Shown: positions 16,821 to 24,282 of the stretch, in pieces
Numbering within the stretch: position 1 is the stretch's first letter
Layout: every line of letters starts with the position of its first letter
DNA from: an uncultured Lachnospiraceae bacterium
Lineage (GTDB): Bacteria > Bacillota > Clostridia > Lachnospirales > Lachnospiraceae
Reading direction: 5' to 3'
Assembly: GCA_900314295.1 (NCBI GenBank)
Contig: OMUU01000034.1
Coordinates: 1 to 64,000 of the forward strand
DNA: 64,000 bases
The notes under the pieces: generated by a model
Told to the model about the DNA's origin: nothing
Seen by the model: the letters and a program-made list of their open reading frames with translations, nothing else
The model's database searches: none
Translations under genes and position numbers: made by a program

Positions 16821-17311
16821 TTTGCATTTTCCTTTTTGGGTCCTTTGCCGGAAACCTTTTGTTCCGCTGCTTCCTTCGCTTCCTTCAGCGCCTTCAGCTC
16901 GTCCCTGTACTTTTTGAAATGTTCATAACAATACTGAATGATTGCCTTCCGCGTGATGATTCCGATAAAGACATTCTCGTCATCGACGACCGGTACAAAA
17001 TTCTGCCTCATGGACGTCTGTATCAGATCCTCGATGTCACAGTTGATATTTACCGGATCCATCTTCCATCTTCGCGGAATGGCGGAAAGACGGATCTCCT
17101 CGGCGTCCCGGAGGCTGAGATCATACCTGTCCTTGATGATACGCAGGAGATCGCCCTCTGTAAGGGTGCCGATATATCTGCCTCTATCATCGAGTATCGG
17201 AATCGCCGTATACTTGTGATATTCCATCTTTTCGATTGCCTGCCGGAGGGAACAGTCCGCATGAATAAACGCACAGTCTGCCTTCGGCGTGATAAAAAAT
17301 AAGATATTCAT
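16817..17311 (-). CDS. CBS-domain pair protein
   Basis: A 164-residue soluble protein made of two CBS domains that together form a Bateman module: the first around SLRQAIEKMEYHKYTAIPILDDRGRYIGTLTEGDLLR, the second around IEDLIQTSMRQNFVPVVDDENVFIGIITRKAII. Such modules sense adenine nucleotides or related ligands. A basic, charged tail (KYRDELKALKEAKEAAEQKV) follows. No enzyme domain is fused. It precedes and overlaps argS by four bases, and starts at 17311 after TAGGAAAA. The partner or ligand is unknown. Confidence 0.88.
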   Translation of the reverse strand: MNILFFITPKADCAFIHADCSLRQAIEKMEYHKYTAIPILDDRGRYIGTLTEGDLLRIIKDRYDLSLRDAEEIRLSAIPRRWKMDPVNINCDIEDLIQTSMRQNFVPVVDDENVFIGIITRKAIIQYCYEHFKKYRDELKALKEAKEAAEQKVSGKGPKKENAK

Positions 17312-17357
17312 ATCGTTTTTTCCTACCCCAATGTGCTGCATAACCCAGACAGAGTAT

Positions 17358-17386
17358 AGTATAATGGAAACAACTCTAAGTTTCAA
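17358..17386 (-). promoter_or_regulatory. Promoter of the CBS gene-argS operon
   Basis: Minus strand TTGAAA (17381-17386), 17-base spacer, TATACT (17358-17363). It overlaps the -10 box of the divergent LUD gene. Confidence 0.7.
17360..17365 (+). promoter_or_regulatory. -10 box of the LUD gene
   Basis: Plus-strand TATAAT about 40 bases before the ATG; the -35 region (TGCATA at 17337-17342) is poor. It shares four bases with the -10 of the minus-strand promoter. Confidence 0.55.
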
Positions 17387-17403
17387 GATAAGGAGGTTTT
17401 TGC

Positions 17404-18039
17404 ATGACACCGAAAGAACTGAACTATCGTCATCTCGGCGAGACCATGATCAAAAAGTTTGAGAAGCGAAATATGGAGGCCTTCTACACCGCCACGAAGG
17501 AAGAAGCTCTGGCAAAAGTACTGGAGCTGATCCCGGAGGGCTCATCGGTCACCTATGGAGGATCCGCAACGATCGAAGAATGCGGCATCAAGGAGGCACT
17601 TAAATCCGGCAATTATTCCTTTATCGAGCGCACGGACGCAAAAACCCCGGAGGAGAAGCGTGAGATGATGGCCAGGCAGATGATGGCCGACTACTTCCTC
17701 ATGAGCACCAATGCCTTTACGAAAGACGGAGAGCTTGTAAATATCGACGGAAACGGAAACCGCGTCTGCTTTCTGATTCAGGGACCCGCCCATGTCATTG
17801 TTGTCACAGGGATGAACAAGCTTGCCTTTGATATCCCCGAGGCTTTCCAGCGCATACACAACTGCGCGACTCCTCCCAACTGCGTCCGCCTCGGCTGCAA
17901 GACCCCCTGCTCTGTGACCGGGACCTGCGGCAACTGTCTGAGCCCCGAGACGATCTGCTGTCAGGAGGTCATCACCCGCTACAGCAGGCATCCCGGCAGA
18001 ATAAAAATCGTGATGGTCGGCGAGGATCTCGGATTCTGA
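17404..18039 (+). CDS. LUD-domain (LutC/DUF162-like) protein
   Basis: A 211-residue cytoplasmic protein of the LUD superfamily, whose members include LutB/LutC of lactate oxidation. It shows VTYGGSATIEECG, ADYFLMSTNAFTKDGELVNIDGNGNRV, GPAHVIVVTGMNKLA, and a Cys-rich C-terminal part (NCATPPNCVRLGCKTPC, CGNC, ICC) with at least eight cysteines that could hold a metal or Fe-S cluster. No LutA or LutB gene is nearby, so a lactate role is not supported by context. It is one of three plus-strand genes, with AAGGAGG before the ATG. Confidence 0.85.
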   Translation: MTPKELNYRHLGETMIKKFEKRNMEAFYTATKEEALAKVLELIPEGSSVTYGGSATIEECGIKEALKSGNYSFIERTDAKTPEEKREMMARQMMADYFLMSTNAFTKDGELVNIDGNGNRVCFLIQGPAHVIVVTGMNKLAFDIPEAFQRIHNCATPPNCVRLGCKTPCSVTGTCGNCLSPETICCQEVITRYSRHPGRIKIVMVGEDLGF

Positions 18040-18085
18040 CCGGAAAGCTCTGAACTGCTTTCCTTCGACAGGGAAAGCGGTGTAA

Positions 18086-18182
18086 TTTACGCGAACAGTG
18101 AGCCTCAGCCGAATGCGAAGTATTCGTGTGCGGCGAGTGTCGCGATAGCGAGATAAAACTCGCGCAGCGTGTTTTATCTCGT
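18086..18182 (-). repeat. Family A intergenic repeat, copy 2
   Basis: Reversed relative to 41557-41653. On the minus strand it reads GATAAAACACGCTGCGCGAGTTTTATC (hairpin), TCGCTATCGCGA, then GAATACTTCGCATTCGGC and ends TGTTCGCGTAAA. It lies between the convergent LUD and permease genes. Confidence 0.85.
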
Positions 18183-18196
18183 TGTTTCAACAGAGA

Positions 18197-18249
18197 AGTC
18201 GGCATCGCATTTTCCCGGATCCTATCCGAAACCGTATGCGATGCCGACT
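18197..18249. terminator. Long hairpin between convergent genes
   Basis: Arms AGTCGGCATCGCAT (18197-18210) and ATGCGATGCCGACT (18236-18249) are 14 bases, perfect, with a 25-base loop, followed by CCCTTTCGTTT on the plus strand. Placement between two converging genes suggests a bidirectional terminator; the T tract is weak. Confidence 0.55.
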
Positions 18250-18299
18250 CCCTTTCGTTTAACAGCGCTACTGCCGCCTGACCGTTTCCTATCCCCGCT

Positions 18300-19568
18300 T
18301 CACTCTCTTCTCAGCGCGTCGATCGGGTTGAGGTTTGCCGCCTTGATCGAAGGAAGCAGCCCGAAGATGATGCCGATCGCCATGGAAAATCCCACGCCGA
18401 TAAAGATTGACGGGATGCTGATGGCTACCGGTGTTCCCGAACTCTTCGATATAAATTCCGCCAGAATGATTCCGACGACAACACCCAGAATTCCGCCCAG
18501 GCTGGTAAGAACCGCCGATTCCGTTAAAAATTGTGCAAGAATGCGTTTCTTTCTGGCTCCGAGAGCCTTTTTCAGTCCGATTTCTGCCGTTCGTTCGGTA
18601 ACGGACACAAGCATGATATTCATCACACCGATCCCTCCTACCAGAAGCGCAATGCTGGCAATCCAGATCAGCAGGTTGTTCGTGCTGGCGGCAAGCTGCT
18701 GCTTGTTCTTTGCCTTTTCCAGAAGATCCTCCGCCTTGTAGCTGATTGCATTTTCATTCTCGCTGTCCGAATCAGAGGTGCGGACAGACTCGTTCATGAT
18801 GTCCTGAACCTCTTTTCCCACATTGCTCATGTCCTCGGTCCGCTTTGCCCGCACCACACAGTTCTGCGGCTCATCATAATAATAGCTGATCGGCCAGTCC
18901 ACATCCGGAATCATCACCTTTCCATACTGACTTCCCGCATATGTCATATAATCCATAAACGAATCATAGGTGGGCTGATATTTCTGAGAAGCCCGAACCA
19001 GGCCGACCACGATATACGGTTCCCCTCTTATTGTCATCGTTTTTCCCAGACCATCGCCGTCCGGGAACAAAACTTTAGCAGCTGTTTCGTCCAGAAGCGC
19101 AACTTTGTGGAATTTCTGATAGTCCAGCTCTGTAAACGGACGGCCGGCGTAAACCGTATAACCGGTCGTATTCAGATAATGGTCATCGATCCCGAGCATC
19201 TGCGCGCTATCCAGGGAATGATTTCCTGCCAGAACGCTGTCGGAATAGCTTCGGGAGAGGTAGAAAGAGGCGTCCGCCACATCCTCCAGCCCCCGGATTT
19301 TCTCGATCTGTTCATCTGATACCGGAGAAACCCCGTCAGGGATCCCGGCATCCATCCAGTAATCGCCGCCGCCCTGTTTTAACGAAACCGTCACATTGTT
19401 GTTGCCGGCTCCGATCAGATTCTTCATGATCTGTTCATTGGTCCCTTTTATCGTTGATACAATGCCGATAATCGAGGCAATTCCGATTATGACACCCAGC
19501 ATTGTCAGAAACGACCGCATCTTGTGTGCCCAGATGCTTTGAAAGGAAAACTTCAGATTTTCAATCAT
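18300..19568 (-). CDS. ABC transporter permease, MacB/FtsX-like
   Basis: A 422-residue membrane protein with the MacB layout: one N-terminal helix (MRSFLTMLGVIIGIASIIGIVS), a large extracellular MacB periplasmic-core domain of about 220 residues, and three C-terminal helices with the FtsX signature (LLVGGIGVMNIMLVSVTERTAEIGLKKALGA). It ends LNPIDALRRE, as MacB-family permeases do. It is the last gene of the four-gene export operon. ATG 19568 has AAGGAG upstream. Exported substrate unknown; peptides, lipids or drugs are possible. Confidence 0.92.
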   Translation of the reverse strand: MIENLKFSFQSIWAHKMRSFLTMLGVIIGIASIIGIVSTIKGTNEQIMKNLIGAGNNNVTVSLKQGGGDYWMDAGIPDGVSPVSDEQIEKIRGLEDVADASFYLSRSYSDSVLAGNHSLDSAQMLGIDDHYLNTTGYTVYAGRPFTELDYQKFHKVALLDETAAKVLFPDGDGLGKTMTIRGEPYIVVGLVRASQKYQPTYDSFMDYMTYAGSQYGKVMIPDVDWPISYYYDEPQNCVVRAKRTEDMSNVGKEVQDIMNESVRTSDSDSENENAISYKAEDLLEKAKNKQQLAASTNNLLIWIASIALLVGGIGVMNIMLVSVTERTAEIGLKKALGARKKRILAQFLTESAVLTSLGGILGVVVGIILAEFISKSSGTPVAISIPSIFIGVGFSMAIGIIFGLLPSIKAANLNPIDALRRE

Positions 19569-19599
19569 TTCCTTCACTCCTTCACCGGATTTTCTAATG

Positions 19600-21834
19600 T
19601 CACGAATACAGCTCGTCCACCGTTCCTTCCCGCGTGGCTGCACCCTCCTTAATATCCTTGTCATAGGGAAATGCCAGCCAATCGGAAGGTGTCACGCCGG
19701 AGACGATTTCGTAGGATCCGTCTGCGTATTTTCCAACCTTGATCTCCTGCTTCTTCAGTTTCTTGTCCGCATCTCTCATATAAACATATTTTCTGCCGTT
19801 TTCATCCAGGATGAACGCTCCGAGCAGGTATAAACCGTCTCCCTGAACCGGAGAAGGTTTTTCCGTCACCGCGGATGATGCAGCCGTGATCTGTACATAC
19901 TCCCCATTTGTAAGTACGGCATCTGCGTCGTCGATGTACGCGATGAATGGATAAATCGAATTGCTGCTGTCGGACCCGTACATACCACTGGTGTCCGGGT
20001 ACGGGGAGACGCTCTTGACTGTTGCCTGATAGCTGTTGCCGGACTGCCAGGATGTCACGGTCACCTCTGTACCCTCTTTAATGGAAGACAGCCTGTTTTC
20101 GTATACTCCGCCCTCCACATAAAGTCCTGCCGCTCCGGTCAGCTGAAGGAATGGGGAACCATCGGTCGGAGGGTTTTCCGGATCTCCCGCTTTCTTAACC
20201 GTCCCGTTCATCTTTGCCTTTACCACCCCGTCTGTGACCGCTTGCTGTGCAATTCTTACCTTGAGATCTGACTCCTGCAGATCCAGCTGAAGATCTGAGA
20301 GCTGATTCTCCTGATCCTTCAGCGCTTCCTTTAAATCATCGGGAGAATATTCCGCATTCGGCGAAATCAGTCCGCTGCCTCCGGAGCCATTGCCCGTGTC
20401 GCCTCCGTCAGATGCGCCACCGGTTGTCTGCTGGTCAGAGGTAAGGAAAGCCTGATAGGAACATAAAGTGCCAGTCCGATCCCATGCCGCCATTGGATCG
20501 GCAACTTCCTTTTCACCGGAGATACGCGTATACGTTTTGCAGTCCGCAAAAACCGCTTCCGCCAAGGCGGACGAGACGGTTATGGAAGCAGGCGTATTCC
20601 CTCTGTTATTTGCTTTCTCGGAAGCTTTTGCTGTTTCAGACGAGGAAGATGTCTCGGGCGTCACGGTCGGATCCGAATGGTCTTCCGATGGCTGATCCGA
20701 TTCACCGGGAGCAGGCGTCGGCGTCTCTGTTATCCCGGGATTCGGATCGGGAGTCGATGATGGCGATGTCTGTTCCTCTTCCTCCTGTTCCTTTAAAGCC
20801 TCCAGCAGTCTTGTCCGCGTATCCTTGTCCATTTTCTTCAGAATGCCGGATAATTTGTCACTGTCCCCGTACAGTTTTTCCAGCACCTGTGCGAGCTTCT
20901 CCGTATCGTCAATGCCCTCCAGGGCCTTAGCGATCTGATCCGCTGTCATCTCCGAGAGGTCTGCAAAATCTGCTTTTCCGGTTGATGCGTCTACCGTGAC
21001 CGGCGTATCCGGATCCAGTTTCAGCACATCCTGCATCCAGGCGCTGACTACCTGATGCTTCTCATCCAGAATCTCCAGGACAATATATCTCTGTTTCTGT
21101 TTTTCCTTTTCCGCTTCTTCCTTTGCATGGCCGAGAAACCCTGTGCCTATCGTTATTTTTCCGGACTCATCCGGCTGGCAGAGGTAAATATATGGCTTTT
21201 CAGCCGTCCCATCGGCCGTTTCCGCATTCTTCGCGGCAGTGTCCGCCGTCAGTTCCTTGTAGACTACCGGCTTTTCCGGCTCCGTCGGACCCGGCGTCGG
21301 TGTTGCATCCGGATTTTCGGGTTCGGGACCTGGTATGATATCCGAATTATCCCCCGGATCCTCCCCTCCGTCGTCGATGATCCCGGGATCCACCGGTGTA
21401 AAGTCGTCCGGGGCTATCGTGTTGCTGACCGGTTTCATCTTCCGAAGGGTAGCGATATTTCTCTGTGCCACTTCAATGTTCAGGCGAATCTGCCGATTGT
21501 TGAGCTCCTCCTTCTGAAGGTTCAGATTTGTCTTTGTCGTATCATATTCCAGCAGAACATCGCCCTCGTGAACCGCCTGCCCCTCCTGAACATATACATG
21601 CCTGATTTCATCTGTATCGGTCACATAGATATTCTGGCTCGCGTCCGTCGTAACCATTCCCTGCATATTCTGGCTGTTGTCCCAGTATCCTCCGCCGAAA
21701 TTCAGATCCGACCCTTTATAAACCGTGACCGTATTCTGACTTGTCGTGGCCCGCACCGCTCTTGTAATTCCGTAGCCGGCACCAGCGAGAATCGCTGCGG
21801 TAAGGAGAATCGAAATAACCTTTTTATGTTTCAT
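19600..21834 (-). CDS. MacA/HlyD-like adaptor with very large insertion
   Basis: A 744-residue membrane-anchored adaptor, about twice the usual size. An N-terminal helix (residues 5-25) is followed by a lipoyl half-motif (YVQEGQAVHEGDVLLEYD, 81-98) and the first coiled-coil strand (100-135). Then comes an insertion of about 355 residues (141-495): Pro/Asp/Glu-rich linkers, a folded-looking segment with TGFLGHAKEEAEKEKQKQRYIVLEI, another acidic Pro/Thr-rich linker. The second coil resumes at 501, followed by the other lipoyl half and beta-barrel (ENRLSSIKEGTEVTVTSWQ). It starts (AAGGAGGAACC) inside the end of the ATPase gene. Confidence 0.85.
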   Translation of the reverse strand: MKHKKVISILLTAAILAGAGYGITRAVRATTSQNTVTVYKGSDLNFGGGYWDNSQNMQGMVTTDASQNIYVTDTDEIRHVYVQEGQAVHEGDVLLEYDTTKTNLNLQKEELNNRQIRLNIEVAQRNIATLRKMKPVSNTIAPDDFTPVDPGIIDDGGEDPGDNSDIIPGPEPENPDATPTPGPTEPEKPVVYKELTADTAAKNAETADGTAEKPYIYLCQPDESGKITIGTGFLGHAKEEAEKEKQKQRYIVLEILDEKHQVVSAWMQDVLKLDPDTPVTVDASTGKADFADLSEMTADQIAKALEGIDDTEKLAQVLEKLYGDSDKLSGILKKMDKDTRTRLLEALKEQEEEEQTSPSSTPDPNPGITETPTPAPGESDQPSEDHSDPTVTPETSSSSETAKASEKANNRGNTPASITVSSALAEAVFADCKTYTRISGEKEVADPMAAWDRTGTLCSYQAFLTSDQQTTGGASDGGDTGNGSGGSGLISPNAEYSPDDLKEALKDQENQLSDLQLDLQESDLKVRIAQQAVTDGVVKAKMNGTVKKAGDPENPPTDGSPFLQLTGAAGLYVEGGVYENRLSSIKEGTEVTVTSWQSGNSYQATVKSVSPYPDTSGMYGSDSSNSIYPFIAYIDDADAVLTNGEYVQITAASSAVTEKPSPVQGDGLYLLGAFILDENGRKYVYMRDADKKLKKQEIKVGKYADGSYEIVSGVTPSDWLAFPYDKDIKEGAATREGTVDELYS

Positions 21835-22576
21835 CTGCGGTTCCTCCTTCCCTATCGGCAAGCTTTTCCTCTTCTTCCTTAAGCTTCCTTTCCGCATCCG
21901 CCTCCTGTCCGGGAAGATACAGAATTCCATCCCGAATCTCCACCATTCTCGCGGCTCTCGCTCCGACTCCCGCATCATGGGTAATCATCAGAACCGTGGA
22001 TCCCTCCCGGTTTAATTCCTGGAAAAGCTCCATCACCTGACTGCCGGATTTGGAATCCAGTGCTCCGGTCGGTTCGTCCGCCAGAATTATCTTCGGATGA
22101 TTAGCAATAGCTCTTGCTATTGCCGTCCGCTGCTTCTGGCCCCCGGACAGCTGATTGGGGCGGAAATCCATTCGTTCGCCTAGCCCCACCCGTTCCAGAG
22201 CTTCCCCCGCCAGCTTTTGCCGCTCCCTTTTGGGCAGCCCCGCATAGGTCAGCGGGAGCTCTACATTTTCCAGCGCGGTCATATAAGGGAGAAGCTGAAA
22301 GTTCTGAAACACGAAGCCGATCTTCTCCAGCCGCAGATCCGCGAGTTCATTGTCCGAAAGCCTCGATACATCCTTACCGTCCAGAAACAGCTCTCCCCTG
22401 GTGGGTTTATCCAGACAGCCGATCAGATTCATCAGGGTAGACTTGCCGGATCCGGAAGGGCCCATAATTGCCACATATTCTCCCTCGTCCATGCAAAAAT
22501 TCACATCCTTGAGGACCGGCACTTCGAGCTTTCCCTGAATATATGTCTTATAGATATGTCTGCATTCAAGGATCAA
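21824..22576 (-). CDS. ABC transporter ATP-binding protein, MacB/LolD type
   Basis: A 250-residue ATPase that drives the adjoining permease. Walker A GPSGSGKST, the Q-loop, signature LSGGQKQRTAIARAIA, Walker B IILADEPTGALD, and the H-loop VLMITHD are all present. The family-typical EYVAIMGPSGSGKSTLMNLIGCLD matches MacB/LolD exporters. About 30 acidic and basic residues are added at the C-terminus (DAERKLKEEEEKLADREGG). It overlaps the following adaptor gene by 11 bases and follows the first adaptor gene by 12. Confidence 0.93.
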   Translation of the reverse strand: MILECRHIYKTYIQGKLEVPVLKDVNFCMDEGEYVAIMGPSGSGKSTLMNLIGCLDKPTRGELFLDGKDVSRLSDNELADLRLEKIGFVFQNFQLLPYMTALENVELPLTYAGLPKRERQKLAGEALERVGLGERMDFRPNQLSGGQKQRTAIARAIANHPKIILADEPTGALDSKSGSQVMELFQELNREGSTVLMITHDAGVGARAARMVEIRDGILYLPGQEADAERKLKEEEEKLADREGGTADET

Positions 22577-22588
22577 TTCTGCACCTCC

Positions 22589-24034
22589 TCAATCCGCGGC
22601 GGCCGAAGCTCCGCCCTCTGCCGTTTCTTCCTGCACACCCTCTGCCGCGCCACCGTCAGCGCCGCCGATTGCTGTGCCGGAACTGCTTTCCTGCCCGGAG
22701 ACCTCCGGATTGTTCCGGCTCTCCGTCTCATTGTACTGTGAAGAAGAAATCGTGTCCTCGTAGTAGCTGCCGGAAACGACATCGTCTCCGGTCACGGCGC
22801 TGCTCCCGAATACGTCGGTGCTTCCGGATACCATACCGTCGGAGGCCCCCATCTCACTCATCGGAGCCGTCTTCATTCCCTCCTTCAGATCCGGCGAAGG
22901 AATCGCAATGGAATCCTCCATCGACAATCCTTCCGTGATCTGAACTTCCCCGGTACTGTCATCCGTCTCCCCGAGCGTCACCTCACGCTTCTCCAGTTTT
23001 CCTTTTTTATCTGTCGCCCATACGAAAGGATGCTTCGGATCCGACTGGTCAATCATATAGGAGCCGATCCAGATACCCTTGCTTTTATCGATACCGCTGC
23101 TGGTATCGGTTTCGATATACACATGCTGCCCCAGCATAAGCCCGCCGCTGCTATCCAGCTGCACATAAAACGGATAATTAGTGCCGCCCGCAGAGCCCGA
23201 GCTGCCACCCATATAGCCCATAGACGAATCATTCGAAACGCTGTTCTGCGTGTCGATTTTGGAAATGGTTCCCTTCCAGGTCTTATCCTCATCCACCCTG
23301 GAATGAACGACGACAGCCGTCCCCTCGGAAAGCATCCCGACATTCTGCTCATTTACGGTTCCCTTTACCCGGTAATCTCCGGTTTTTATGATGGTGATAT
23401 AAGAAGAATCCTGCGCATCCGAAGAAACCGATGTGCCGTCATTGATGCTTTTAACAACGCCGTCCATCTGACTGGTCACCGTCGCGTTGTTGATGTTGTC
23501 CTGGAGCTTATGAATATCCTGCTGCTTGCTCTGGATCTCCAGCTGCTTCTGCTGCTGAGACAGCTGCTGCTCCTGAATCCGAATGGTATAATCCGCCTGA
23601 TCGGCCGCAGCCGCCTTTGCCTTCTCTTTTGTCAGCTGACTGATGGTCTGTCCCATGGAGGTATATTCATTATTCAGCCTTTGAAGATCAATATTCGCCT
23701 GATCGAGATCCTGCTGATATTTCGTTGTGTCGTACGTAAAAAGGGCGTCGCCCTTTTTCACCTCCTGTCCCACTGCGACCTTCAGGTCTTTCACCTCCGC
23801 GTCGGTGTTCTTATTCACAGACCAGGTCTCCTGGGATTCTACAGTTCCCGCATAGCGGTTGTTCATACCGATGGCACCCGTGTCTGCCAGATTTGAGACT
23901 GTTTCCACATAAGCCACTTCCCCCGATTCGGAGTCGTCATCATTTTTTCCCCCATGAAGACGCACACCTGTGAAAGCCACTGCCGCCGCGGCAGCAAGAA
24001 TCAGTACCACAATGGCTGCCTTTTTCTTTTTCAT
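22589..24034 (-). CDS. MacA/HlyD-family adaptor protein
   Basis: A 481-residue adaptor, first gene of the export operon. One N-terminal helix (AAIVVLILAAAAAVAFTGV) anchors it outside the cell. Then a lipoyl half (VAVGQEVKKGDALFTYDT), a coiled coil rich in Gln/Lys (about 120-195, including DQADYTIRIQEQQLSQQQKQLEIQSKQ), the second lipoyl half (VTSQMDGVVKSINDG) and beta-barrel (VNEQNVGMLSEGTAVVVHS). The last 100 residues are Ser/Gly/Glu-rich and probably disordered. ATG 24034 follows AAAGGAG. A Gram-positive has no outer membrane channel, so it may shape substrate delivery at the wall. Confidence 0.9.
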   Translation of the reverse strand: MKKKKAAIVVLILAAAAAVAFTGVRLHGGKNDDDSESGEVAYVETVSNLADTGAIGMNNRYAGTVESQETWSVNKNTDAEVKDLKVAVGQEVKKGDALFTYDTTKYQQDLDQANIDLQRLNNEYTSMGQTISQLTKEKAKAAAADQADYTIRIQEQQLSQQQKQLEIQSKQQDIHKLQDNINNATVTSQMDGVVKSINDGTSVSSDAQDSSYITIIKTGDYRVKGTVNEQNVGMLSEGTAVVVHSRVDEDKTWKGTISKIDTQNSVSNDSSMGYMGGSSGSAGGTNYPFYVQLDSSGGLMLGQHVYIETDTSSGIDKSKGIWIGSYMIDQSDPKHPFVWATDKKGKLEKREVTLGETDDSTGEVQITEGLSMEDSIAIPSPDLKEGMKTAPMSEMGASDGMVSGSTDVFGSSAVTGDDVVSGSYYEDTISSSQYNETESRNNPEVSGQESSSGTAIGGADGGAAEGVQEETAEGGASAAAD

Positions 24035-24227
24035 AAAACTCCTTTCTGCCTGCACAGACATTCTCTGAACTCTCATGAACAGATACCGTCTGCGCACTTA
24101 ACATAAAAATATCGCAATACTCAGCTCCTCCATCTCGAGAGCATGCGGCTCTCTCAATGTGGGGAATCCGTAATAAAGTCTCAAAATGCAGATCAAGACC
24201 ATTGATCCTTCTGGCATCTTCCTCTTC

Positions 24228-24233
24228 ATTTTA
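24228..24233 (-). promoter_or_regulatory. Possible extended -10 promoter of the MacAB-like operon
   Basis: Minus strand TGATAAAAT in the 248-base gap, with no good -35 box. It would give a leader of about 190 bases containing a GAGAG / CTCTC hairpin. No other signal is seen in the gap. Confidence 0.35.
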
Positions 24234-24282
24234 TCACAACAAATTGTCAGAATATAGCTCTCTTCGTAATTATATTGAGAAT

